From contig NZ_CP061033.1 of assembly GCF_014490575.1 (NCBI RefSeq), positions 1,550,001 through 1,614,000 of the forward strand: a DNA stretch of 64,000 nucleotides, in the 5' to 3' direction. Below are positions 56,614 through 64,000 of the stretch, one piece after another. The notes under the pieces are model-generated. The model saw nothing but the letters and a program-made list of their open reading frames with translations, ran no database searches and had not been told where the DNA came from. Position numbers and translations under genes: made by a program. Origin of the DNA: Corynebacterium zhongnanshanii (lineage in GTDB: Bacteria; Actinomycetota; Actinomycetes; Mycobacteriales; Mycobacteriaceae). Within the stretch, counting starts at the first letter, position 1; each line of letters opens with the position of its first letter.

Positions 56614-56635
56614 ATTATATACCTAGCACTAGTGC
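56614..56635 (-). promoter_or_regulatory. strong leaderless promoter with palindrome in the spacer
   Basis: Perfect -10 TATAAT (56614-56619) followed by AAAGCC and the GTG start. GCACTAGTGC (56626-56635), a perfect 10-bp palindrome, sits between the -10 and a weak -35 (TTGGTG), where a repressor would block RNA polymerase. Confidence 0.55.
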
Positions 56636-56682
56636 CACCAACGCATCTGCAGCCGTCGTGGCGCGGCACTCGGGTCGCACTC

Positions 56683-58272
56683 TTAGTGAGCGAAGTGACG
56701 CTCGCCGGTCAGGTACATCGTCACACCGGCCTTCGTGGCCGCCTCGATCACCTCGGCATCACGCACGGAGCCACCCGGTTGAACAACCGCGCGCACGCCG
56801 GCGTTCGCCAGCACCTCAAAGCCATCCGCGAAGGGGAAGAACGCATCGGAGGCAGCCACGGAGCCCTGGGCACGCTCGTCATCCCCAGCCAGGGAGTTAG
56901 CGCGCTCCACAGCCAGCTTCGCCGCATCCACGCGGTTCACCTGACCCATACCCACGCCTACGGTTGCGCCGTCCTTGGCCAGCAGGATCGCGTTGGACTT
57001 CACTGCACGCACCGAGCGCCACGCGAACTCCAGCTCCTTCAGGGTCTCCTCATCGGCAGGCTCACCGGCAGCCAGGGTCCAGTTATCCGTGGAGTCACCC
57101 TGCGCGTCAATCTTGTCGCGCTGCTGAACCAGCAAACCGCCGGAGATCTCTCGGCGCTCCAGCTCTGGAGCTGCGGCATCGTCGGAACGCGTAGGCTCCT
57201 GCACCTGCAGAATGCGGATGTTCTTCTTCTGCGACAGGATCTCCACGGCACCCTCCTCGTAGGATGGCGCCACAATAACCTCGGTGAACACCTCGGCAAC
57301 CTGCTTCGCCATCTCCACGCTCACCTCACGGTTGGTGGCGATCACGCCGCCGAAGGCGGATACCGGGTCGCAGGCCAGAGCAAGCTTGTGCGCCTCCGCA
57401 ATGGAGGCGTCCGAGACCGCAATGCCACACGGGTTGGCGTGCTTGATGATCGCTACCGCCGGACGCTCGTGATCCCACGCGGCACGCCACGCTGCATCCG
57501 AGTCCGTGTAGTTGTTGTAGGACATCTCCTTGCCGTGGAACTGCTTCGCCCCCGCCAGGCCGCCCTCACCCTGGGTGACGTACAGCGCCGCAGCCTGGTG
57601 AGGATTCTCGCCATAACGCAGCACGCTGGCACGCTCATAGGTAGCACCAGTCCACTCGGGGAAGACCTCCCCTTCCTCTGCGATCTGCTCGGACAGCCAG
57701 GTAGATACCGCAACGTCATAGGAGGCCGTGTGGCGGAAAGCCTCGGTAGCCAGCTTGGTGCGTTGCTCCAGGGTGAAACCACCCTCCTTCGCGGCGTGAA
57801 CCACGGCGTCGTAATGATTAGGATTCGTCACCACCGCAACGGACGGATGATTCTTCGCCGCCGCACGCACCATCGACGGTCCCCCGATGTCGATCTGCTC
57901 CACGCACTCATCGAAGGACGCACCCGACGCCACAGTCTGCGTGAACGGGTACAGGTTCACCACCACCAGCTCGAAGGCCTCCACATCCAGGTCCTCCAGC
58001 TGCTTCAGGTGATCCTCCTTGCGGGTATCCGCCAGGATTCCCGCGTGAACGCGAGGATGCAGGGTCTTCACACGGCCCTCCAGTACCTCCGGGAAGCCCG
58101 TGAGCTGCTCGACTTCCGTCACCGGCACGCCAGCCGCTGCGATCTTCGACGCCGTGGACCCGGTGGACACCAAAGCCACTCCCGCGTCATGAAGCCCCTT
58201 GGCCAGCTCCTCCAATCCAGTCTTGTCGTACACACTGATCAACGCGCGCTTGATTGGCTTCTGGTTAGTCAT
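56683..58272 (-). CDS. purH: bifunctional AICAR formyltransferase/IMP cyclohydrolase
   Basis: 529 aa from ATG 58272. It catalyses the last two steps of de novo IMP synthesis. The N-terminal MGS-like cyclohydrolase domain includes [19 protein letters not shown] and STGSTA. The C-terminal formyltransferase has the catalytic Lys-His in IIKHANPCG and ends TGERHFAH. The purN stop overlaps its start by 8 nt. perM-purN-purH is also the mycobacterial order. Confidence 0.96.
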   Translation of the reverse strand: MTNQKPIKRALISVYDKTGLEELAKGLHDAGVALVSTGSTASKIAAAGVPVTEVEQLTGFPEVLEGRVKTLHPRVHAGILADTRKEDHLKQLEDLDVEAFELVVVNLYPFTQTVASGASFDECVEQIDIGGPSMVRAAAKNHPSVAVVTNPNHYDAVVHAAKEGGFTLEQRTKLATEAFRHTASYDVAVSTWLSEQIAEEGEVFPEWTGATYERASVLRYGENPHQAAALYVTQGEGGLAGAKQFHGKEMSYNNYTDSDAAWRAAWDHERPAVAIIKHANPCGIAVSDASIAEAHKLALACDPVSAFGGVIATNREVSVEMAKQVAEVFTEVIVAPSYEEGAVEILSQKKNIRILQVQEPTRSDDAAAPELERREISGGLLVQQRDKIDAQGDSTDNWTLAAGEPADEETLKELEFAWRSVRAVKSNAILLAKDGATVGVGMGQVNRVDAAKLAVERANSLAGDDERAQGSVAASDAFFPFADGFEVLANAGVRAVVQPGGSVRDAEVIEAATKAGVTMYLTGERHFAH

Positions 58273-58867
58273 TGCTGGTCGTCCTAGCCTTTCGTCCATT
58301 AATGCTGAGACCGTTATCGCTGATGGCATGGAGCACATCGATAAGAAGTTGGCGTTCTGCTACTTTGATTCTCTCATGCAACGTAGCCTCCGTGTCACTC
58401 GGCTCCACTACCACAGCCTGTTGAGCGATAATCGGGCCGGTGTCCACACCCGAATCCACCACGTGAACCGTGGTGCCCGTCACCTTCACACCGTAGTCAA
58501 GAGCGTCCCGTACACCATGGGCGCCCGGGAACGCCGGCAGCAGCGCAGGGTGGGTATTAATAATCTGCCCGGCAAACGCATCCACCACGGTCTTGCCGAG
58601 GATGCGCATGAAACCCGCGCTGACCACGATGTCTGGTTCATACGACGCAATCTGCTCGGCCAATGCGACATTCCATTGCTCGCGGTCCGTCTCGCCCGGG
58701 GTGTACTCCACGGTGAACGTGGGGATGTCCGCCCGCTGCGCACGGGATAGAGCCTCACAGTCGCGATCGCTGCCGACCGCCAGGATGTGTACCTTTGAGC
58801 GATCGACGTGATCAATCACGCTCTGGAGAAGCGTCCCTGTCCCGGACGCTAGAAGAACTATCTTCAT
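58265..58867 (-). CDS. purN: phosphoribosylglycinamide formyltransferase
   Basis: 200 aa from ATG 58867. GAR to FGAR with 10-formyl-THF. Motifs: [12 protein letters not shown], the catalytic [16 protein letters not shown] (Asn and His), and the Asp in [13 protein letters not shown]. The N-terminal TGTLLQ replaces the usual GSNLQ, a modest variation. It overlaps the end of the perM gene by 56 nt and purH by 8 nt. Confidence 0.95.
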   Translation of the reverse strand: MKIVLLASGTGTLLQSVIDHVDRSKVHILAVGSDRDCEALSRAQRADIPTFTVEYTPGETDREQWNVALAEQIASYEPDIVVSAGFMRILGKTVVDAFAGQIINTHPALLPAFPGAHGVRDALDYGVKVTGTTVHVVDSGVDTGPIIAQQAVVVEPSDTEATLHERIKVAERQLLIDVLHAISDNGLSINGRKARTTSND

Positions 58868-60512
58868 CCTGTGCCTCGTGTTCCTGTGTCGATTTGTCAC
58901 CCTCGGGGGCTTCTGCCTCGGGGGCTTCTGCCTCGGCCTCGGAGTCTTCAGCCTCCGCCTCGAGATCCTCAGCCTCGAGATCCTCAGCCTCGCGGTCTTC
59001 GGGTTGTTCGTCTTCAGATTCTACGTCCTGGCCCGCCGAGTCTTCATCATCGGCAGCATCGTCAGACCCTGCAACGTCGGCGTCGGCACTATCGACAGTA
59101 TCCTCCACCACGCTCTGCCCCGCGCGCTGCGCCCACAGCATCAGGATCAGGGTGGGGACCAGCACCCAGCCCGCAGCCTCCACGGCGAAGAGCCACTCCA
59201 GCGGGCCCGTGTGGCCATACACGCCCAGCTCGCCGCCGCCCAGCCAGCTCAGGCAAAAGCCCACAAACGCAGCCACCACCCCGGCACCCACGGCCGTGGC
59301 CAGCGGGGCCTCGATGTAGTCGCGCTGCGCCACGTGGCGGTAAGCCAGCCAGATCGCCAGGGCCACCGGAACGATCAGCAACACGGCCGCGTGCGGGATC
59401 GTGCCGTGAGGAATCGTGGCAGAAATCGGCGTGGGTGGCACGTTCACATTCGTGACGCTAAACAGGCTCACCATCCCATGGCCGATGTGGAACTCGCCAC
59501 CCATCAGCACACCGGCTGCACCCACGGCGATGTTCGGCAGGTACAGCAGCGACAGCAGCACCAGGCCGAGTCCTCCCGTGGTGTCCTGCGTAATCTCGAA
59601 AGACTCCTTGACCGCCTGAAAGTTATACAGCGCGTACAGCGCCGCCGCCGCGCCGCCGGCGAGCACGATGTATTTCAGGAAGCGCCCGGCCACGATGAAC
59701 GCATCGACCGGCCACGTTCCGATCCCCTTGCGCAGCAGCAACGCGCGCCACACGCGGGGGCGCATGCCGATCACTACAGACGCACCGTTGACGAGCAGGG
59801 CGGACAGCAGGGCCACGCCCAGGTTCGGCGGAGCGAGATCGAACACCCGGGAGGCGTCCCAGAGCATCAGCCACGCCACGATCGTCATGACCCACGCGAT
59901 GCCGATATTCATGGCCGCGTAGAGCCGCAGGCCGCGCACGGACACGGAATTGCCGAGGGCCTTGGTGGTGCGTCGCGCATGCCACCACACGATTCCCAAC
60001 GCGGGGAGCAGCGGCGCGAACCCAAGCGTCACGCCGCCCATGTGCAGCGGGGCGAGGTTCACGTGCATCCACAGGGAGCCAATCACCGCGGGCACGTAGG
60101 CGAAGCCGGGACCCACGCCCACCACCACAGCGATGGAGATGATCACGGCAAGGGTCACCGCGTGATTAATAAGGAGTGATGGCCCGAACCGCTTCACGTG
60201 GGGCCGCCACAGCTGCCAGAGCTGCTGCATCCGCCCGTCGGGCCGTGTCCGCGCCGTGGTTGTTGCCGAGGAGGAAGACGACGCCGACGTTGCAGCCGCT
60301 CGCGCTGAGCGTGCCTGGGTGGGCGTATCCACGAATCCCTCGGAGCGCCCACGGCCGTGTTCGGGGTGCGCGCCCTTGGCTGCGGAGGAACGGGACGTTG
60401 GCTGGTGGGGTTGCTGGGTCCGTGGACGGCTTCTGCGTGCCGCCGATGACCCGCGTCGGGTTCGCCCGCTGGGTCGGCGGTCTGGTCGGCTGTCTTCGGA
60501 TCGCTTAGTCAC
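58812..60512 (-). CDS. perM: DUF6350 / PerM-like integral membrane protein
   Basis: 566 aa. A basic, Ser/Arg-rich N-terminus (about 1-85) precedes roughly ten membrane helices (about 100-445). The cytoplasmic tail of about 110 residues is almost all Asp/Glu/Ala/Ser and built from EAEDLEA-type repeats, visible as 15-18 nt tandem repeats in DNA around 58915-59010. Position before purN-purH matches M. tuberculosis PerM (Rv0955), needed for cell division and persistence. No enzymatic motif seen. Confidence 0.78.
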   Translation of the reverse strand: MTKRSEDSRPDRRPSGRTRRGSSAARRSRPRTQQPHQPTSRSSAAKGAHPEHGRGRSEGFVDTPTQARSARAAATSASSSSSATTTARTRPDGRMQQLWQLWRPHVKRFGPSLLINHAVTLAVIISIAVVVGVGPGFAYVPAVIGSLWMHVNLAPLHMGGVTLGFAPLLPALGIVWWHARRTTKALGNSVSVRGLRLYAAMNIGIAWVMTIVAWLMLWDASRVFDLAPPNLGVALLSALLVNGASVVIGMRPRVWRALLLRKGIGTWPVDAFIVAGRFLKYIVLAGGAAAALYALYNFQAVKESFEITQDTTGGLGLVLLSLLYLPNIAVGAAGVLMGGEFHIGHGMVSLFSVTNVNVPPTPISATIPHGTIPHAAVLLIVPVALAIWLAYRHVAQRDYIEAPLATAVGAGVVAAFVGFCLSWLGGGELGVYGHTGPLEWLFAVEAAGWVLVPTLILMLWAQRAGQSVVEDTVDSADADVAGSDDAADDEDSAGQDVESEDEQPEDREAEDLEAEDLEAEAEDSEAEAEAPEAEAPEGDKSTQEHEAQDEDSSSSVRDRDASPERD

Positions 60513-60916
60513 CTATCCCATTGTGCCCAATGATGTGGCTGTGGTGGGGTACTGACTCGCGTGCGCTTCATGCGCCGGTAGCCCCACCAGCCACTTGTGT
60601 CACAAAGCCTCAAGGTTACGTCGAGACATCCCCTCTATGGGGTAACACTTTTTACCCGCTTGTTGAAGTGTCAACCATATCTCTACCCCCTTGTGCGTGC
60701 AGCGCCGTGACCTGCAGGATCTTTAGTCTGCGCATTTACAGCTCACGAGCCGACCAGATCACAGACCGTGATCTTCGTGACACTTTCGTTACTTTTTTAG
60801 CAAAACCGGTTGATAACTGTTTGATAAAGCAATAATGTTACAACTCGTTGATAACGAAGTGGTTAAGAAATAGCCACGATACACCGACGTTGCCTCAAGA
60901 CTTTAAGGATCCTATC
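60513..60916. other. intergenic region upstream of the M23 peptidase
   Basis: 404 bp between divergent perM and the M23 gene. It includes an inverted repeat GATCAC-AGACC-GTGATC (60757-60773) and an AT-rich stretch 60780-60880 likely to hold the promoter. GTAAC/GTTAC elements at 60639, 60788 and 60837 could be response-regulator half-sites. No gene seen. Confidence 0.5.
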
Positions 60917-61717
60917 GTGCAGAAGAACGCAGCCCGCACCGGAGGTGCTCACCGCAAGCAGGACACCACCGCCAAGCGTCGCGTCACCATGGTTGCCGTT
61001 GCGGCTACCGCCGTCACCTCCGCGGGCGCTGCTGGCGCTGCCGCCGGCTCCACCACCAAGGCCGACAAGGACATCGTCCTGGCCGCCGACTCCCAGACCC
61101 TGGCGCAGGGCAACGGCACCGGCGCCGGCGAGGCCGCAGCCCAGACCCCACAGATCCTCGAAGTCCCACAGGCCAAGGAAGTCTCCGACCTCTCCTCCCA
61201 GCTGGATTCCGCACTCCACTTCGCTCAGGAGCGCACCAACGCCGACCTGGCCAACCGCCTCTCCTCCGCTGACCTGTCCGCCGCAATCCAAAACGGCGAC
61301 CCAAATGCCGCCGGCCTCGCGAAGCTGATCGGCGGATTCGCCAAGCCAGCCGAGGGCATCTTCACCTCCCCCTTCGGTCCACGCTGGGGCACCTTCCACA
61401 AGGGCATTGACATCGCCAACGCCGTGGGCACCCCCATCCTGGCCGTCATGGATGGCACCGTCATTGACTCCGGCCCAGCCTCCGGCTTCGGCCAGTGGAT
61501 CCGCATCAAGCACGACGACGGAACCATCACCGTCTACGGCCACATGGCAACCCTGGACGTGACCGTGGGACAGCGCGTCTCCGCAGGCCAGAAGATCGCC
61601 GGCATGGGATCCCTGGGCTTCTCCACCGGTTCCCACCTGCACTTCGAGGTTCACCCTAACGGTGGCGAGGCTATCGACCCAGCTGCGTGGCTGGCAGCCC
61701 GCGGCATCAACGTCTAA
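60917..61717 (+). CDS. secreted M23 family metallopeptidase
   Basis: 266 aa from GTG 60917 (AAGGAT upstream; a longer frame to 60848 is not conserved). A basic n-region and an Ala/Gly/Val-rich signal (about 22-48). An Ala/Gln-rich middle part (about 60-145) precedes the LytM domain. Zinc ligands and catalytic residues: FHKGIDIAN (His, Asp), YGHMA and SHLHFEVH (HxH). All ligands are present, so it is probably an active peptidoglycan endopeptidase. The homologous position in M. tuberculosis is Rv0950c. Confidence 0.9.
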   Translation: MQKNAARTGGAHRKQDTTAKRRVTMVAVAATAVTSAGAAGAAAGSTTKADKDIVLAADSQTLAQGNGTGAGEAAAQTPQILEVPQAKEVSDLSSQLDSALHFAQERTNADLANRLSSADLSAAIQNGDPNAAGLAKLIGGFAKPAEGIFTSPFGPRWGTFHKGIDIANAVGTPILAVMDGTVIDSGPASGFGQWIRIKHDDGTITVYGHMATLDVTVGQRVSAGQKIAGMGSLGFSTGSHLHFEVHPNGGEAIDPAAWLAARGINV

Positions 61718-61745
61718 CACTTTTTGACTTCCTTAAAGTCCACGC

Positions 61746-61777
61746 AACCCCCTCGAGCAGATCAGCTCGAGGGGGTT
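61746..61777. terminator. bidirectional hairpin between the M23 gene and pcrA
   Basis: AACCCCCTCGAGC, loop AGATCA, GCTCGAGGGGGTT: 13-bp stem between convergent genes. It is flanked by short T-rich runs only. Confidence 0.7.
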
Positions 61778-61813
61778 GTCTGATGCCTGAGGAGGCGCTG
61801 GCGCTGTGGAGGC

Positions 61814-64000
61814 TTACATCTTCTCCATCGGCAGCCCCGGCGTGAGCATCATGCGCACCGTGCCCTGGCGCCCAAAATCGATCATCGCGGTGGCGTGCGC
61901 ACCGATTCGATCGACCGCCTTGACCGTACCCAATCCATATTTGTCGTGATTGACCACGTCCCCGACCTCCAGTGCCAACGCGGGCTTCCCCGCAGCAGAG
62001 GACTTCCGAGGGGTGGACGGTGACGACGTATATGTGGTCGACGCCGGCGCGCTCGCCCCCGCGGACCTCTTTCCAAAACCACTCGAATAGCCGCCCGAAT
62101 AACCGCTCGTGTAGCTCGTCCCCCACTGGGGTTCCTCACGAATCCAGTGCAGGCATTCCTCCGGCACTTCCTTCAAGAACCGCGACGGCGGATTGTTCAC
62201 CGGCGTTCCAAAACCAGAGCGCGTCACAGCCCGCGTCAAGAACAGCCTCTTTTTGGCGCGGGTTATTCCGACGTAGGCCAGGCGTCGTTCTTCAGATAAT
62301 TGCGTGGGATCCCCCAGCGAACGCATGTGCGGGAACTGCCCGTCCTCCCACCCAGTCAGGAACACCACGGGAAACTCCAAGCCCTTCGCGGTGTGCAGGG
62401 TCATCAACGTGACCATGTCGTGCTCCTCGGCGGGGATCTGATCGGCATCGGCCACCAGGCTCACCCGCTCCAAAAACGCCTGCAGGGAGCCCGCCGGCGC
62501 CTCACCCTCGCTCAGCAGATCATCCTGCTCCGCCTGATACGACGCCAGGTTTGCCGCCTCCGCAGAATACTCATGCCCCACGGCTACGAGCTCGTTGAGG
62601 TTATCCAGGCGCGTCCCGTCCTGCGGATCGTTGGACTTCTCCAGCTCCGCCTTGTAGCCGGTGGCATCGAGCACGCGGGACACAACCTCGCCGAGATCCG
62701 GAAAGTCCTGGGCTTCGGTATTGTCTGGCTCTGCTTCGGAGACCACTTCGGCGCGCAGGTTATCCATCAGGTCGATAAACCCGGCGATGGCGTTCTTTCC
62801 TCGAGAGCTGAGCATCGCCACATGACCGGCCGCGGCATCCTCGAGGGCCTGGCGGAAACCCAGGCCGTGCGTCTGCGCGTGGACGCTGACCTGAGCCAGG
62901 GCACGATCGCCAATTCCTCGGCGTGGTGTGTTAATAATGCGCCGCAGCGCGGTTTCATCGTGGGGGTTATCTAGCGCTTTTAGGTAGGCCACAATATCGC
63001 GCACTTCGCGGCGCTCATAAAAGCGAGTGCCGCCCACGACCTTATAGGGAAGCCCTGCGCGCAACAGCACTTCTTCCACGGCACGGGAGGCGTTATTCGT
63101 GCGATACATGACGGCAATATCGGAATAGGAAAACTCGCCATTATCCACCAGGTCGTCGATCTGCTGGACGATGAAGTTGGCCTCGTCGTGCTCATTATCG
63201 GCCACATATGCGCCGATGCGCTCGCCGTCGCCGAGATCCGTCCAGAGATTCTTGGCACGGCGGCCTTCGTTTTGAGCGATCACAGAATTTGCAGCGCTCA
63301 GAATTGTTTGTGTGGAGCGGTAATTCTGCTCCAGCAGAATAGTCCGCGCGTTTGGGAAATCGCGTTCAAACTCTTCGATATTGCGGATCGTCGCGCCACG
63401 GAAGGCGTAAATGGACTGGTCAGCGTCACCCACCACGCACAATTCTGCCGAGTCACCCACAAGGGTTTTCACCAACACGTATTGGGCATGGTTGGTGTCC
63501 TGATACTCGTCCACCAGCACGTGGCGGAAACGCGAACGGTAGTGGTCCAGCACCTCCGGGTGGCGCTGAAGAACGGCGACCACTTCCCCGATCAGGTCGT
63601 CGAAATCCACAGCATTGGCAGCGCGCAGGCGCTTCTGATAGGTCCCGTAGCACTCGGCCACGGCGCTCTTCCAGGGGTTCGTGTCCTGCTCCGCCTCCGT
63701 GAGAGCCTCAGCGGGGCCCATCAGTTCGTTCTTCCACTTGGAGATGGTGGACAGCACGCCCCGGGGCGCGAACTCCTTAAGGTCCATGCCGCGATCCTTC
63801 AGGATCATGGTGATCAGGCGCTTCGAGTCATCCGAATCATAGATGGTGAAGTTCGTATTCAGACCCGGGACGAGGGCGGCATTCGCGCGCAGGATGCGCA
63901 CACACGTGGAGTGGAAGGTGGAGACCCACATGCGTTCGGCCGTGGGGCCAATCAGATCCATGACGCGCTCGCGCATCTCCGCGGCGGCCTTGTTAGTGAA
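61814..64000 (-). CDS. pcrA: UvrD/PcrA-type ATP-dependent DNA helicase (partial, N-terminus outside window)
   Basis: About 728 codons; the frame is open to the window edge and reads FTNKAAAEMRERV there (motif Ia), so motif I is missing. Other superfamily 1 motifs: VSTFHST, VLVDEYQDTNHAQ (II), VVGDADQSIYAFRGA (III), LEQNYRST (IV), MTLHTAKGLEFPVVFLTGW (V) and RRLAYVGITRAKKRLFL (VI). The C-terminal 90 residues carry a Ser/Gly/Tyr linker and a Tudor-like domain (VGDVVNHDKYGLGTV) that in PcrA binds RNA polymerase. Role in nucleotide excision repair and transcription-coupled repair. Confidence 0.93.
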   Translation of the reverse strand, partial: FTNKAAAEMRERVMDLIGPTAERMWVSTFHSTCVRILRANAALVPGLNTNFTIYDSDDSKRLITMILKDRGMDLKEFAPRGVLSTISKWKNELMGPAEALTEAEQDTNPWKSAVAECYGTYQKRLRAANAVDFDDLIGEVVAVLQRHPEVLDHYRSRFRHVLVDEYQDTNHAQYVLVKTLVGDSAELCVVGDADQSIYAFRGATIRNIEEFERDFPNARTILLEQNYRSTQTILSAANSVIAQNEGRRAKNLWTDLGDGERIGAYVADNEHDEANFIVQQIDDLVDNGEFSYSDIAVMYRTNNASRAVEEVLLRAGLPYKVVGGTRFYERREVRDIVAYLKALDNPHDETALRRIINTPRRGIGDRALAQVSVHAQTHGLGFRQALEDAAAGHVAMLSSRGKNAIAGFIDLMDNLRAEVVSEAEPDNTEAQDFPDLGEVVSRVLDATGYKAELEKSNDPQDGTRLDNLNELVAVGHEYSAEAANLASYQAEQDDLLSEGEAPAGSLQAFLERVSLVADADQIPAEEHDMVTLMTLHTAKGLEFPVVFLTGWEDGQFPHMRSLGDPTQLSEERRLAYVGITRAKKRLFLTRAVTRSGFGTPVNNPPSRFLKEVPEECLHWIREEPQWGTSYTSGYSGGYSSGFGKRSAGASAPASTTYTSSPSTPRKSSAAGKPALALEVGDVVNHDKYGLGTVKAVDRIGAHATAMIDFGRQGTVRMMLTPGLPMEKM

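Noticed and set aside
55993..58287. Plus-strand frame of 764 codons opposite purH
   Set aside because: Arg/His-rich translation antisense to a complete purH and the SxxK lipoprotein gene.

Overview
The window reads as a chromosome segment of a high-GC Corynebacterium (order Mycobacteriales). The evidence is gene order and family content: metG-tatD-rpf-rsmA-ispE-uup; rsmI divergent from pmt; galU-glp-rimJ-glpR; mscL-moaB-pepD-mprB-mprA; perM-purN-purH. These blocks recur in corynebacteria and mycobacteria. The species cannot be fixed from sequence alone. I saw no tRNA, rRNA, insertion sequence, phage gene or CRISPR array.

Layout. 1-6293 (minus): the 5' part of a membrane alpha/beta-hydrolase gene, an ABC-F ATPase, ispE, rsmA and the resuscitation-promoting factor rpf2. 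6578-15742: tatD, an inserted plus-strand formamidase pair (fmdB-fmdA), metG, a BCCT osmolyte transporter, rsmI and the protein O-mannosyltransferase pmt. 15750-22554: a zf-HC2 membrane protein, DoxX, the division/polar growth module glpR-rimJ-glp with galU, a 5-formyl-THF cyclo-ligase and mscL. 22790-27265: moaB, the HtrA-type protease, and the MprAB-type two-component system, whose kinase gene carries an 11-base poly-G tract. 27370-29255: six ribosomal protein genes lacking zinc-binding Cys pairs, in two divergent units. 29419-32466: an RDD protein, an AEC transporter and a lone trpB with changed motifs.

The most unusual part is 32621-52402. A thiolase and a CoA-transferase pair (scoAB) are divergent from a five-gene plus-strand operon (36008-44034). 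That operon encodes two HyuA-type ATPase subunits, a small zinc-ribbon gamma subunit, a HyuB-type subunit with an intact H-x2-D-x21-H metal motif, and a fifth protein of unknown family. Order and sizes match the acetophenone carboxylase (Apc1-5) layout rather than the three-subunit acetone carboxylase. Convergent to it is a minus-strand leucine/itaconate-type catabolic operon: accD-accA-fadE-maoC-citE-fadD, similar to M. tuberculosis Rv2498c-Rv2505c. Both pathways can deliver acetoacetate or another 3-oxoacid to ScoAB and the thiolase. I infer a ketone-carboxylation module built into a leucine-degradation locus. The substrate is unknown.

52673-64000: a HemD-like protein; a likely four-gene minus operon (SxxK lipoprotein, small membrane protein, second SxxK hydrolase, TetR regulator of the BkaR type); purH, purN and perM; a secreted M23 peptidase; and the 3' part of a UvrD/PcrA helicase gene. 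Several genes appear to have leaderless or nearly leaderless transcripts, which decides their start codons.
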